Shown: positions 52,856-62,956, numbered from the stretch's first letter. The stretch is DNA of 64,000 nt from Leptotrichia buccalis C-1013-b (GCF_000023905.1 NC_013192.1:310001-374000); one strand, 5' to 3'. Notes: a model not told the origin generated them from the letters alone. A program made the numbers and translations.

Positions 52856-55648
52856 ATGTCGGAAAATAATAATGTGGAAGACAAGGTAGATTATGCAAAA
52901 ACGCTAAATTTACCAAAGACGAGCTTTAAAATGAAAGCTAATCTGGCTCAAAAAGAACCTTTAACGTTAAGGGACTGGAAAAAAGCTGAAATTTATGAAA
53001 AATCATTGAATGAAGGGGCACCATTTTTTGTACTGCACGATGGACCTCCGTATGCAAATGGAGATATTCACATCGGGCATGCGTTAAATAAAATATTGAA
53101 GGATATTATTTTAAAATATAAAAGATTAAGAGGTTATAACGCACCATATATTCCAGGATGGGATACGCATGGTCTTCCTATCGAATGGAAAATAATGGAA
53201 GAACTTGGAGAAAAGGCAAAAAATATGACTCCCTTGCAAATTAGGCAAGAATGTAAAAAATATGCTTTGAAATGGGTAGAAAAACAAAAAGAAGGATTCA
53301 AAAGGCTTGGAATTTTAGGAAACTGGGATAATCCTTATATCACTTTAAGACCTGAATACGAAGCAGAACAGTTAAAAGTATTCAAGGAAATTTACGAAAA
53401 TGGTTATGTTTACAAAGGGCTAAAACCTGTTTACTGGTCGCCTACGACTGAAACAGCACTGGCTGAAGCGGAAATTGAGTACAAGGATGTAGAATCTCAT
53501 TCAATTTATGTGAAATTTGAAGGAACTCAGGATTTATTGGATAAATTAGGAGTGGAAGAGGCAAGTATTCTTATTTGGACAACAACACCTTGGACATTGC
53601 CTGCAAACTTGGGAGTATTTTTACATCCTGAATTTGACTATGGATTATACAAAACAGAAAAAGGCAATATTGTAGTTGCAAAAGAATTGGCTGAAACTGT
53701 ATTTAAGACACTTGGAATTTCTTATGAATTATTGAAGGAATTTAAAGGTACTGAACTTGAGAAAACTCATTATAGACATCCGTTCTTGGATAGAGAAGGG
53801 CTAGTAATGCTTGGAGATTATGTTACGGTTGATGCAGGGACTGGAGCGGTACATTCGGCACCTGGACACGGGGCGGACGATTACAATTATTCACGAAAAT
53901 ATGAACTTGGAGTATTGTCGCCAGTTGACGACAGAGGGCATATGACAAAGGAAGCTGGAAAATACGAAGGAATGTTTTATGCAAAAGCTAGCAATGTAAT
54001 TGTGCAGGACTTGACAGAAAGCGGACATTTATTGCATCACAGTAAGTTTGTTCACTCGTATCCGCATGACTGGAGAAGTAAAAAACCTGTAATTTTCAGA
54101 GCGACTGAGCAATGGTTCATTAGCGTTGATGAAAGCGATATTAGGGAAAATGCGATAAAAGCATTAGATGATGTGGAATTTGTACCATCTTGGGGTAAAA
54201 ATAGAATTGGTTCAATGTTAGAAACTCGTCCTGACTGGACTATTTCAAGACAAAGAGTATGGGGAGTACCAATACCATTGTTCTACAACAGAGCGACTGA
54301 TGAAGTTATTTATGAGCCAGAAATTATGGACAGAGTAATTGAAATGGTAAAAAAAGAAGGAACTGACATTTGGTGGAAATATGAAGCCAAAGAAATTATC
54401 GGAGATGAACTTTTGGAAAAATATAACTTGAAAGATGTGGATATTAGAAAAGAAAGAAGTATAATGGACGTCTGGTTTGATTCAGGAGTTTCCCATAGAA
54501 GTGTGTTAGTGCCAAGAAATTTACCAAGACCAGCAGACTTGTACCTTGAAGGAAGTGATCAGCATAGAGGTTGGTTCCAGTCTTCATTATTGACATCAAT
54601 CGCAAGTACAAAAGATGCACCTTACAAGAGAATCCTAACTCACGGATTCACAATGGACGGTCAAGGAAGAAAAATGTCTAAATCACTTGGAAACACAATA
54701 CTTCCAAAAGATATTACAGAAAAATACGGAGCAGATATTTTAAGATTGTGGGTATCTTCAGTAGATTATAGAGAAGATGTTAGAATTTCAGAAAATATTT
54801 TACAGCAAATGTCTGACGCTTATAGAAGAATCAGAAATACAGCCAGATTTTTGATGGGTAACTTAAATGATTTTGATTATGCAAATGATAAAGTTGACTA
54901 CAATGATATGTTTGAAATTGACAAGTGGGCAATGCACAAACTGGAAGAATTGAAGGCTAAAACGACAGAATTTTACGATAAATACGAATTTTACAGTCTA
55001 TTTCAGGAAATTACATATTTCTGCTCAATGGAAATGTCTTCATTCTATCTGGACATAGTAAAAGACAGACTTTACTGCGAAGGGACAACTTCAATTGAAA
55101 GAAGAAGCACACAGACTGTATTGACAGAAGTTCTGAAAGTGCTAGTAAGAATAATTGCCCCAGTATTGTCGTTTACGGCTGATGAAATCTGGGAAAGAAT
55201 ACCAGAAACGTTAAAAGAAGAAGAAAGTGTACATTTATCAAAATGGATTGAAGCAAGACCTGAATATTTGAATGAAGAATTAGCACAAAAATGGGATAAA
55301 ATCGCACGATTAAGAAGAGAAGTGAACAAAAAGCTGGAAGCAGAAAGACAAAATGGATTAATAGGACATTCTCTTGATGCAAGAGTTATTTTAAACATTG
55401 CCAATGATGAATATTCATTTATAAAAGATTACACAGAAAATGAAGTTTCTGACTTGTTTATCGTATCTCAAGTTAAATTTGTAAATGATAATTTAGCAGA
55501 AAGCGAAATCGAAGGAATTAACATCGCTGTGGAAAAAGCGTCTGGAGAAAAATGTGAAAGATGCTGGAAATACGATGAGGAAGTTGGACACAATCACAAT
55601 CATCCAGATGTATGTCCAAGATGTGCAGGCGTTTTGGAAGAAATGTAA
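52856..55648 (+). CDS. ileS: Isoleucyl-tRNA synthetase
   Basis: A 930-residue class I synthetase. HIGH motif [20 protein letters not shown], editing domain (~180-390; [16 protein letters not shown]), KMSKS motif [12 protein letters not shown]. The anticodon-binding domain and C-terminal zinc finger CERCWKY ... CPRCAGVL are intact. It is the bacterial-type form. ATG 52856 follows GGGAGG; an ATG at 52844 precedes that site and is unlikely. No T-box leader was recognised in front. lspA follows. Confidence 0.97.
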   Translation: MSENNNVEDKVDYAKTLNLPKTSFKMKANLAQKEPLTLRDWKKAEIYEKSLNEGAPFFVLHDGPPYANGDIHIGHALNKILKDIILKYKRLRGYNAPYIPGWDTHGLPIEWKIMEELGEKAKNMTPLQIRQECKKYALKWVEKQKEGFKRLGILGNWDNPYITLRPEYEAEQLKVFKEIYENGYVYKGLKPVYWSPTTETALAEAEIEYKDVESHSIYVKFEGTQDLLDKLGVEEASILIWTTTPWTLPANLGVFLHPEFDYGLYKTEKGNIVVAKELAETVFKTLGISYELLKEFKGTELEKTHYRHPFLDREGLVMLGDYVTVDAGTGAVHSAPGHGADDYNYSRKYELGVLSPVDDRGHMTKEAGKYEGMFYAKASNVIVQDLTESGHLLHHSKFVHSYPHDWRSKKPVIFRATEQWFISVDESDIRENAIKALDDVEFVPSWGKNRIGSMLETRPDWTISRQRVWGVPIPLFYNRATDEVIYEPEIMDRVIEMVKKEGTDIWWKYEAKEIIGDELLEKYNLKDVDIRKERSIMDVWFDSGVSHRSVLVPRNLPRPADLYLEGSDQHRGWFQSSLLTSIASTKDAPYKRILTHGFTMDGQGRKMSKSLGNTILPKDITEKYGADILRLWVSSVDYREDVRISENILQQMSDAYRRIRNTARFLMGNLNDFDYANDKVDYNDMFEIDKWAMHKLEELKAKTTEFYDKYEFYSLFQEITYFCSMEMSSFYLDIVKDRLYCEGTTSIERRSTQTVLTEVLKVLVRIIAPVLSFTADEIWERIPETLKEEESVHLSKWIEARPEYLNEELAQKWDKIARLRREVNKKLEAERQNGLIGHSLDARVILNIANDEYSFIKDYTENEVSDLFIVSQVKFVNDNLAESEIEGINIAVEKASGEKCERCWKYDEEVGHNHNHPDVCPRCAGVLEEM

Positions 55649-55755
55649 CGTAAAATTTATTTTGTAAAATAGGACTAAATACAGCTAAATTAAAAATAAC
55701 TTATTTAGTTTGTTTTTTACAAATATGTGTTAATAAAAAATGTGAGGAGAAAAGA

Positions 55756-56223
55756 ATGCCTTATATAATTATTATTTTGGTTTTAGCTGCATTAGATCAG
55801 ATTACAAAGCAGTTAATGTACAACGTATCAGGTGGAGTACAAGGTTTTTCTATACCAATAATAGATAAATTTTTTCACTTGACATATGTTGAAAATCACG
55901 GCGGAGTTTTCGGTCTATTGCAAGGAAAAATCAATTTATTTACAATAGCAAGTGCAGTTCTAATTATATACGTAATCGCTGTAGAGTACAAAAACTTTAA
56001 GAATTACAGCAAATGGACAAAAATAGGAGTAGTAGTAATTGCCGCTGGAGCCACAGGAAATATGATTGACAGAATTCTTCGTGGATACGTAATTGACATG
56101 ATAGATTTTCGAGGAATCTGGGCTTTCGTATTCAATGTGGCAGATATGTATGTACATATTGGTATTTATATTATTGTAATTGATTATTTGACGAGAAAAT
56201 ATTTTAAAAATAGTAAAAAGTAG
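55756..56223 (+). CDS. lspA: Signal peptidase II
   Basis: A 155-residue four-TM aspartyl protease that removes lipoprotein signal peptides. Conserved regions are LAALDQITKQ, LTYVENHGGVFGLL, AGATGNMIDRILRGYVIDMIDF (first catalytic Asp) and FNVADMYVHIGI (second catalytic Asp). It would process the several lipoproteins in this window. GAGGAG precedes ATG. Confidence 0.95.
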   Translation: MPYIIIILVLAALDQITKQLMYNVSGGVQGFSIPIIDKFFHLTYVENHGGVFGLLQGKINLFTIASAVLIIYVIAVEYKNFKNYSKWTKIGVVVIAAGATGNMIDRILRGYVIDMIDFRGIWAFVFNVADMYVHIGIYIIVIDYLTRKYFKNSKK

Positions 56224-56626
56224 TTACGAATATCTAAATTAAACTTTATTGATTAACAATACTTTTTTATGTAATTATATGTTTTTTCTTTTTTATGAAG
56301 CAAAGGGGAACAGTCGCCATCCCCTTTGCAAACCCGGCTTGTCTAAGCATTTTTTTGAAATGAAATTGAAACTCGCTTTTTAATAAAGATTATTATCAAC
56401 TCTTAAATTGATTATGATTTAAAAGTTTTGAAAAAGCTCAGACAGTCAATTTCATTCCAAAAAAATCACGACAGTTTTAGTTTAGTTACACAAGATAATT
56501 TAATTAAATATGAAAAAGAAAAATATTTAATAAATTTGATGAATATAAAGTTGTTATGTTATTCATAGATTTTATTTAGTAAAGATATTTTAGATAGAAA
56601 AATAGAGAAAGAAAGGATAGAGATAA
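56224..56626. other. Intergenic region with mosaic hairpins before glyQ
   Basis: It carries the T-rich head TATGTTTTTTCTTTTTTAT (56278-56296, same as 14871-14889), a G/C hairpin GCAAAGGGG...CCCCTTTGC (56299-56331) and the long inverted repeat at 56349-56466. There is no credible gene. The ~150 bases just before glyQ are A/T-rich; no T-box motif was found. Confidence 0.6.
56349..56466. repeat. Long inverted repeat enclosing ACTCGCTTTTT...AAAAAGCTCA
   Basis: The 21-base left arm begins ATTTTTTTGAAATGAAATTG at 56349 and ends at 56369; the right arm (56446-56466) is its complement at 20 of 21 positions. Between them, GCTTTTT (about 56374) pairs with AAAAAGC (about 56431), so two nested or alternative hairpins can form. 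Confidence 0.72.
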
Positions 56627-57502
56627 ATGACTTTTCAGGAAATTATATTAACTCTTCAAAAGTTCTGGGGAGATAAAGGGTGTATAATATCAAATCCGTA
56701 TGATATTGAAACAGGTGCGGGAACTTTTAATCCAGATACTTTTTTAATGTCGTTAGGTCCTGAGCCTTGGAATGTTGCCTATGTTGAGCCATCACGTCGT
56801 CCAAAAGATGGAAGATACGGTGAAAATCCCAACAGAGTGTACCAACATCATCAGTTTCAGGTAATTATGAAACCATCACCAGAAAATATCCAGGAACTTT
56901 ACTTAGAAAGCTTAGTTGCATTAGGAATTAATCCTAAGGAACACGATATAAGATTTGTGGAAGATAACTGGGAAAGTCCTACACTTGGAGCGTGGGGATT
57001 AGGATGGGAAGTTTGGCTGGATGGAATGGAAATTACACAGTTTACATACTTCCAGCAAGTTGGAGGACTGGAAGTTGACATTGTTCCATCTGAAATAACT
57101 TACGGACTTGAAAGAATAGCACTTTATTTGCAAAATAAGGACGATGTAAAAGATTTAGAATGGACAAAAGGCGTAAAATACGGAGAAAGAAGATTCCAGT
57201 TTGAATACGAATTATCAAAATACAGCTTTGAAGTAGCAGACGTTCCAATGCACTTCCAACTTTTTGATATGTACGAAAAAGAAGCCCAAAACTGTCTAAA
57301 CAACGACTTAGTATTCCCCGCCTACGAATACGTTCTAAAATGTTCACACACATTCAATAACCTTGACGCAAGAGGAGCAATCAGTACAACAGAAAGAATG
57401 TCCTACATTTTAAGAATCAGGGATTTGGCTAAGAAATGTGCAGAGAAATTTGTGGAGGCAAGGGAGAGATTGGGATTCCCATTGTTGAATAAAAATAATT
57501 AG
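56627..57502 (+). CDS. glyQ: Glycyl-tRNA synthetase alpha subunit
   Basis: A 291-residue class II catalytic subunit of the alpha2beta2 enzyme. [75 protein letters not shown] and [25 protein letters not shown] are all diagnostic. AAAGGATAGAG precedes ATG. The beta subunit gene is not adjacent as usual but 1.9 kb downstream, behind two inserted genes. Confidence 0.97.
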   Translation: MTFQEIILTLQKFWGDKGCIISNPYDIETGAGTFNPDTFLMSLGPEPWNVAYVEPSRRPKDGRYGENPNRVYQHHQFQVIMKPSPENIQELYLESLVALGINPKEHDIRFVEDNWESPTLGAWGLGWEVWLDGMEITQFTYFQQVGGLEVDIVPSEITYGLERIALYLQNKDDVKDLEWTKGVKYGERRFQFEYELSKYSFEVADVPMHFQLFDMYEKEAQNCLNNDLVFPAYEYVLKCSHTFNNLDARGAISTTERMSYILRIRDLAKKCAEKFVEARERLGFPLLNKNN

Positions 57503-57545
57503 ACATAAAAGAGGGGGATTCTTCTTTTGAAAGGAGGACTGTGGA

Positions 57546-58829
57546 ATAAAATTATCAATAAAGAATGTTGGAAGATTAAAGGAAGCTGATGTTGAGATAA
57601 ATGGGATAACTGTTATTGCGGGAGAGAATAATACAGGAAAAAGTACCGTTGGTAAAGTTTTGTGGAGTATATTCAGCAGTTTTTATAAAATTAATGAACA
57701 AATAGCTATAGAGAAACAAGAAAGTATTGAAAAAGTAATATTTAATAGTTTTTTAGATTCTATGTATCAAGATAATATGGGATACTTAGATCCTTTTTAT
57801 AATGAAGAGAAAGAAAAAGAAAATATAAAAAAAGTATCAAAAAAAATAGTAAATACTTTTGAAAATATAAAAGATGATACAGAATTAAAATATTATTTAA
57901 TAAATACATTGAATAAGATTATTTACTCTGATGTAAATGCTTCAAATTATAAAATAGATGAAATAGTGAAAATTTTGCGAATAACAAATGATAGAATTGG
58001 AGAAATTGCAATTTTAAAGAGATTGTTAAAAGAATTTAATAATCAAATAAATAATATTTATTCAGAAGCAGAAGCAGAAATGGAGTTAATAATAAAAGAT
58101 AAATCCTTAAAAATTGTAATTGAAGATAATAAAATTAAAGATTTAAGAGAAGATATATATGTAAATACAGAAGTTTTTTATATAGATGATCCACATATTG
58201 TAGATGAATTAGAGGAAATTTCAATGGAAAAAATTAAATTTTCTCATAGAGGACAACTGATAGAAAATTTATTAAATGTGGAAAAAGAAAGTGTAATTAA
58301 TGAGTTGCTAGCTGAAGATAGGTGGGAAAAGATAAATGATAAATTAAATGATATTATTCAAGGGAAATTTACAAGAAAGAAAAATGGGCGAAGTTTTTTT
58401 TATGAGGAAAAAAACGGTTATGAAAAAATAAATGTAAAAAATTTATCAATGGGTTTAAAAGTATTCACTATTATAAAGTTACTGATTCAGAATAATTCTT
58501 TGAAAGAAAATGGAACAATAATTCTAGATGAACCTGAAATTCATTTACATCCTGAGTGGCAAATAAAATTTGCAGAATTAATTGTGTTGTTACAAAAAGA
58601 ATTTGGAATGCATATTTTACTTACAACACATAGTCCTTACTTTCTCAAAGCTATCCAAGTTTATTCAAAAAAGTATGAAATATCAGACAAATGTAAATAT
58701 TATATGAGTGAATTGGATGGAGAACAAGCAATTTTAGTTGACAAGACTAGCAAAACAGATGATTTGTTTTATAAGTTAGCTATTTCTTTTGAAAATTTGA
58801 TGAATGAGGAAGAATTGTATGAAGATTAG
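57546..58829 (+). CDS. AAA/OLD-like ATPase inserted between glyQ and glyS, probable AUA start
   Basis: A 427-residue ABC/SMC-type ATPase of the OLD-like group without a TOPRIM nuclease domain. Walker A GENNTGKST lies at residues 26-34 (57621-57647). The central part (~50-290) is helical. Signature-like NLSMGLKVFTIIKLL, Walker B TIILDEPEIHLHPEW and H-loop LLTTHSPYFLKAI follow. The first in-frame standard start codon is TTG 57660, which removes Walker A. The frame is open back to TGA 57528; AAGGAGG (57531-57537) sits 8 bp before ATA 57546, exactly where the family's 'MKLSIKN' begins (here IKLSIKNVGRLKEADVEING). So either an AUA start is used or the start codon has been lost by mutation. It is coupled to the next gene (11-base overlap). 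Confidence 0.78.
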   Translation: MKLSIKNVGRLKEADVEINGITVIAGENNTGKSTVGKVLWSIFSSFYKINEQIAIEKQESIEKVIFNSFLDSMYQDNMGYLDPFYNEEKEKENIKKVSKKIVNTFENIKDDTELKYYLINTLNKIIYSDVNASNYKIDEIVKILRITNDRIGEIAILKRLLKEFNNQINNIYSEAEAEMELIIKDKSLKIVIEDNKIKDLREDIYVNTEVFYIDDPHIVDELEEISMEKIKFSHRGQLIENLLNVEKESVINELLAEDRWEKINDKLNDIIQGKFTRKKNGRSFFYEEKNGYEKINVKNLSMGLKVFTIIKLLIQNNSLKENGTIILDEPEIHLHPEWQIKFAELIVLLQKEFGMHILLTTHSPYFLKAIQVYSKKYEISDKCKYYMSELDGEQAILVDKTSKTDDLFYKLAISFENLMNEEELYED

Positions 58830-59349
58830 TGATTTGAGAATAGAATGTAAGTCAACTTTGAAGAAAACTTCAAAGGATGATAGCAATAATTATATGACGA
58901 ATTCTGATTTGCAGGTAATTGATTTTGATTGTTTAAAAGATAAATATATAGGGAAGATCGAATTTAATGGATTAGGTGTTAAATCAAATGATGCTTTGTT
59001 TATCAAAGGTAAAAATTATGTTTTTATTGAATTTAAAAACGGAGAAATGAAAAATATTAAAGAATTTGAACTTCATAAGAAGATATATGACAGTGTACTT
59101 ATATTTTGTGATATTTTTGATAAAACGTTGAAAGATACTAGAAAAGAATTGGATTATATTTTAGTTGCTAATTTTTCAAATTCTGAAAGAAATGATAAAA
59201 AATTGTTAGATAACTTGTTAAAAACTGTAAAAATTGAGGAAAGGCTGAGAGCTGGGCTAAGAAATTTTAAAGATTATTGCTTCAAAAATGTACACACTTA
59301 CTCAAAAGAAGAATTTGAGGAAAAATTTGTAAAAAAGATGGAAAATTAA
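58819..59349 (+). CDS. Small partner protein of the ATPase, PD-(D/E)XK-like pattern
   Basis: A 176-residue protein I cannot assign to a named family. SNDALFIKGKNYVFIEFKNGEMK contains Asp, then a beta strand, then E-x-K, the spacing of PD-(D/E)XK nuclease folds. A helix with Lys/His (EFELHKKIYDSVLIFCDIF) and a strand (DYILVANFS) follow as in that fold. ATG 58819 lies within the ATPase gene's end and is preceded by GAGGAAGA, so the pair is co-translated. ATPase plus nuclease pairs are common in anti-phage defence; that function is inferred here. Confidence 0.7.
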   Translation: MKISDLRIECKSTLKKTSKDDSNNYMTNSDLQVIDFDCLKDKYIGKIEFNGLGVKSNDALFIKGKNYVFIEFKNGEMKNIKEFELHKKIYDSVLIFCDIFDKTLKDTRKELDYILVANFSNSERNDKKLLDNLLKTVKIEERLRAGLRNFKDYCFKNVHTYSKEEFEEKFVKKMEN

Positions 59350-59405
59350 AAATATTGTTTAGAAAAATAGTTAAAAAAAATGTAAATTTGTAAAGGAGAG
59401 CAACT

Positions 59406-61442
59406 ATGAATTTTCTTTTTGAAATAGGATTGGAAGAATTGCCTGCACAATATGTGGATAAGGCGGAAAAAGATCTGAAAAAAATAATAGAAAATGAATT
59501 AAAGGCTGAAAGAATCAAGTTTTCAGGGATTGAATCGTTTAGTACGCCTAGAAGGGTTACTGCGATTATAAAGGATTTGGCTGAAAAACAGGATGATTTA
59601 GATAAAAAAAGCGTAGGGCCTTCGGTTGAGATTGCTTATAAGGATGGGCAACTTACGAAAGCTGGAGAAGGATTTGTAAAGTCTCAAGGTGCTACAGCTG
59701 ATGATATAAAGATTATTGAAAATGAAAAAGGGAAATATATTTCGATTGAAAAATTTATTGCAGGAAAAAATACTAGGGAAATTTTGCCTGAAATATTGAA
59801 AAATGCGATAAAGAAAATAGAGTTTGAAAAGTCAATGAAATGGGCGGACAGAACATTTAGATTTGTAAGACCGATTAAATGGTTTGTAACTTTGTTTGAT
59901 AATGGAGAAATTTTACCTTTTGAGTTTGAAGGGCTAAAAGGCGGGAATAAGACTCGTGGAATGAGATATTTTGCTTCTCAGGACATTGAGATTAATAATC
60001 CGCTTGACTATGAAAAAATATTGCTTGAAAATTTTGTTATCGTAGATGGTGAAAAAAGAAGAGAAGAAATTTTGAAAAGCATAAGGGAAAATGGGGAAAA
60101 TGATGGAGATACTGCGATAATCAATAAATATTTATTGGATGAAGTAGTTAATGTAGTAGAATATCCTTATGCAATAAAAGGTGAATTTAGCAAGGATTAT
60201 TTAGAGCTTCCTGAAGATATTATCACGATTACATTGGAAACTCACCAAAGATATTTTCCAGTAAAAGATAAGGACGGTAAATTATCAAATAAATTTATTG
60301 TTATAAGAAATGCACCTGAATATTCGGAAACTGTGAAAAAAGGGAATGAAAAGGTTGTAGAGCCAAGGCTTGCTGATGCGAAATTCTTCTTTGACGAGGA
60401 TTTGAAAAATAAATTTGCAGATAATGTGGAAAAACTGAAGGAAGTTACTTTCCAAAAGGATATGGGAACAATTTTTGAAAAAGTTAAAAGAAGTGAGAAA
60501 ATCGCTGAATATCTGATTTCAGAGTTAAATTTGACTGATAAGAAGGAAAATATTATAAGAACAGTAGATTTGGCAAAAGCCGATCTTGTTTCAAATGTAA
60601 TTGGAGAAAAGGAATTTACAAAATTACAAGGGTTTATGGGTTCAGTTTATGCTGAAAAGCAGGGAGAAGATAAAGATGTGGCGCTTGGAATTTTTGAACA
60701 TTACTTGCCTCGTTATCAAGGAGATGAACTACCTACAACTGTGGAAGGTGCCATTGCTGGAATAGCTGACAAAATGGATACAATAATCGGATGTTTTTCA
60801 GTTGGATTAAAACCGACAAGCTCTAAAGACCCTTACGCATTAAGACGTGCGACACAAGGAATTATCCAAGTTGTATTAAATTCAAAATTATCTTTTAACT
60901 ACAAAAAATTAATTGAAAAGGCTTATGAAATTTTTTCGGCTGATAAAAAAGTGCTAGAAAAAGATGTTGTGAAGGATGTAACAGAGTTTTTTAAGCAAAG
61001 AATAATTAACGTACTTTCTGAAAAATATAAAAAAGATCTTATAAACTATGAGATAAATCTTGAAAGCAATGTTGTGGAACTTGATAAAAAATTATCTGAA
61101 CTTCTGAAATTATCACAAACTGAAAACTTTGAAATTTTGATAAATCTTTTAAAACGTGTAAAAAATATTGTAAAAGATGAAAAAAATATAACTACAGATG
61201 TTATCTTTGAATTATTTGAATCAAAAGAAGAAAAAGCACTGCTTGATTTTGCAAACAAATTGGAAAGTATGGAAAATAATGAGTTTTCTAACTATATTGA
61301 AGAATTATTGAATAATGCTGATACAATAAATCAGTTTTTTGATAATGTAATTATTAATGTGGATAATGGAAAGCTAAGAACTAACAGAATAGCATTATTG
61401 AAAAAATTAGAACTTTCAATTGATAAAATGATAAATATATAA
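59406..61442 (+). CDS. glyS: Glycyl-tRNA synthetase beta subunit
   Basis: A 678-residue beta subunit that binds and recognises tRNA-Gly. NFLFEIGLEELPAQYVDKAEKDL, ETHQRYFPVKDKDGKLSNKFIVIRN, EPRLADAKFFFDEDLKNKF and ITGxADKMDTI-like GIADKMDTIIGCFSVGLKPTSSKDPYALRRAT are diagnostic, and the C-terminal DALR-like helical domain is present. AAAGGAG precedes ATG. It should be made together with glyQ; here transcription must cross the two inserted genes or start anew. Confidence 0.96.
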   Translation: MNFLFEIGLEELPAQYVDKAEKDLKKIIENELKAERIKFSGIESFSTPRRVTAIIKDLAEKQDDLDKKSVGPSVEIAYKDGQLTKAGEGFVKSQGATADDIKIIENEKGKYISIEKFIAGKNTREILPEILKNAIKKIEFEKSMKWADRTFRFVRPIKWFVTLFDNGEILPFEFEGLKGGNKTRGMRYFASQDIEINNPLDYEKILLENFVIVDGEKRREEILKSIRENGENDGDTAIINKYLLDEVVNVVEYPYAIKGEFSKDYLELPEDIITITLETHQRYFPVKDKDGKLSNKFIVIRNAPEYSETVKKGNEKVVEPRLADAKFFFDEDLKNKFADNVEKLKEVTFQKDMGTIFEKVKRSEKIAEYLISELNLTDKKENIIRTVDLAKADLVSNVIGEKEFTKLQGFMGSVYAEKQGEDKDVALGIFEHYLPRYQGDELPTTVEGAIAGIADKMDTIIGCFSVGLKPTSSKDPYALRRATQGIIQVVLNSKLSFNYKKLIEKAYEIFSADKKVLEKDVVKDVTEFFKQRIINVLSEKYKKDLINYEINLESNVVELDKKLSELLKLSQTENFEILINLLKRVKNIVKDEKNITTDVIFELFESKEEKALLDFANKLESMENNEFSNYIEELLNNADTINQFFDNVIINVDNGKLRTNRIALLKKLELSIDKMINI

Positions 61443-61812
61443 ATTTAATTTTTAAAATAAAATTGATTGATTTTACATAAAATTTTAAAAAAATATAGTT
61501 ATAAAAAAAGAAAAAATTTAATAAAAAAATTAAAATCAACAAATGACTAAAAAGTCAATAAAATTAATATGTTTAATTAAAAAATACACGATAAATATAA
61601 GGTTAATGAATAATTTTTACTATGATTTTTTTTGTTGACTTTTTACGGAAAAAATGATATTATTGATTGTAAATAGGAATCCTAATTAAAGAATATTATA
61701 AGTAAAGTATTGTTTTTTCCTTTAAAATATTGTATAATTACATTGAAAGGATTAGGAGAAAGCAGTACTAATTTATTAGAGAAAAATAAAATGAAATTCA
61801 GGAGGAATTAAA
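61443..61812 (+). promoter_or_regulatory. Promoter region of the OmpA-like gene, two promoters
   Basis: Two strong sigma70-type promoters are visible. P1: TTGACT (61635-61640), 17-bp spacer, TATTAT (61658-61663). P2: TTGTTT (61710-61715), 17-bp spacer, TATAAT (61733-61738). Both spacers are 17 bp. The leader from P2 to the ATG is about 70 nt and ends with AGGAGG. Strong dual promoters fit an abundant outer-membrane protein. Confidence 0.7.
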
Positions 61813-62913
61813 ATGAAAAAATTAGTTATTTTAGGAACAGCTTTATTAGCTTTAAATGCTGTAGCATCTGAAGTCCAAATTAAAAGTGGATATGATTTCT
61901 ACAGAAAATTTAAGAGTGGATCTGCTGAAGATTTTTCAGTAAAAAGAGGTCCAGTTGTTGGAGTGGAATACATCATTGATAACCAAGGTGAATTCGAATG
62001 GGGATTAGGAGCAGAATATAAATTCTCAAATACTTCAGGAAAATTAAAAGAAAAAGTAAACGATAACAAAATAGCAAGAAGTGCTCCAGTTTACGCTTTA
62101 GGTAAATTTAACTTGATTACTACAAATTCAGGAAATGATGCATTGTATGTATTAGGAAGAGCTGGATATAATTTTGCTCATGAATCAAAAGAATGGGATA
62201 AAAATATCTCAGGTGGATTATATGTAGCAGCTGGGTTAGGAACTGAATTTGGACCAGTTTCAGTAGAAGCTATTTATGAAAGATCTAGCCTTAAGGAAAA
62301 ATCAGCAGGACAAGGAACAAGAACTAGAGATCACGTTGATTCAGCAGGACTTAGATTAGGATATAGATTTGGGCAATTGAAAAACGATAGAGCACCAAAA
62401 GTTATAACTCAAATAGTAAATGTACCAGTGCCAACACCAGTGCCAACACCAGTACCAGAACCAACACCAGTACCAGAACCAACACCAACACCAATACCTA
62501 ATACAGCTGTGTTACCATTTAGCTGTTCAGCAAATGAAAGAAAATGTGTAATTAGAGGATTTAAAGTAGATGGTAGAATACCTAATGAACGTGAAGCAGG
62601 AGATTTAAGAGCTATCGCAGGTGTAATTAACCAATTTGCTGACGGTGGATCAATTGATTTCGTTGGACATACAGATTCAACTGGATCAGATGCTTATAAC
62701 CAAAAATTATCAGTAGCAAGAGCACAAAATGTTGCTAGATTGTTAAGAGAATACGGATTGAAGAACACAATTTCTTACGGAACAATTACTGGACAAGGAG
62801 AAAGTAATCCAGCAGATACTAATGATACTACTGATGGAAGATACAATAACAGAAGAGTTGAATTATTCTTCCAAAATGTTGACTTTAGTAATGTAAGATT
62901 TATTAATCAGTAA
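61813..62913 (+). CDS. OmpA-family outer-membrane protein with Pro-rich linker
   Basis: A 366-residue protein. Signal peptide residues 1-19 (MKKLVILGTALLALNAVAS). Residues ~20-195 form an eight-stranded OmpA-type barrel with alternating hydrophobic strands (GVEYIIDNQGEFEWGLGAEYKF, LRLGYRFGQ). A Pro-Thr-Val-rich linker (~205-232) is followed by an OmpA C-terminal peptidoglycan-binding domain: GGSIDFVGHTDSTGSDAYNQKLSVARAQNVARLL and DGRYNNRRVELFF. NERKCVIRGF contains one of two Cys. It tethers the outer membrane to peptidoglycan. Confidence 0.93.
   Translation: MKKLVILGTALLALNAVASEVQIKSGYDFYRKFKSGSAEDFSVKRGPVVGVEYIIDNQGEFEWGLGAEYKFSNTSGKLKEKVNDNKIARSAPVYALGKFNLITTNSGNDALYVLGRAGYNFAHESKEWDKNISGGLYVAAGLGTEFGPVSVEAIYERSSLKEKSAGQGTRTRDHVDSAGLRLGYRFGQLKNDRAPKVITQIVNVPVPTPVPTPVPEPTPVPEPTPTPIPNTAVLPFSCSANERKCVIRGFKVDGRIPNEREAGDLRAIAGVINQFADGGSIDFVGHTDSTGSDAYNQKLSVARAQNVARLLREYGLKNTISYGTITGQGESNPADTNDTTDGRYNNRRVELFFQNVDFSNVRFINQ
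62422..62498 (+). repeat. Imperfect tandem repeat coding the Pro-rich linker
   Basis: Short units close to CCAGTGCCAACA and CCAGTACCAGAACCAACA are repeated in tandem and encode PTPVP and PEPTPVP units. Such runs can change length by slipped-strand pairing in multiples of six or more bases without breaking the frame. Confidence 0.65.
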
Positions 62914-62956
62914 TCTAAAGGTTAATAATTTTAAAATAAAATTTTAATATTTAATT

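Noticed and set aside
57546-58829. The ATPase as a full OLD-family nuclease
   Set aside because: No TOPRIM domain follows the ATPase core: the protein ends ~100 residues after Walker B. The nuclease-like function, if any, is in the separate downstream gene.
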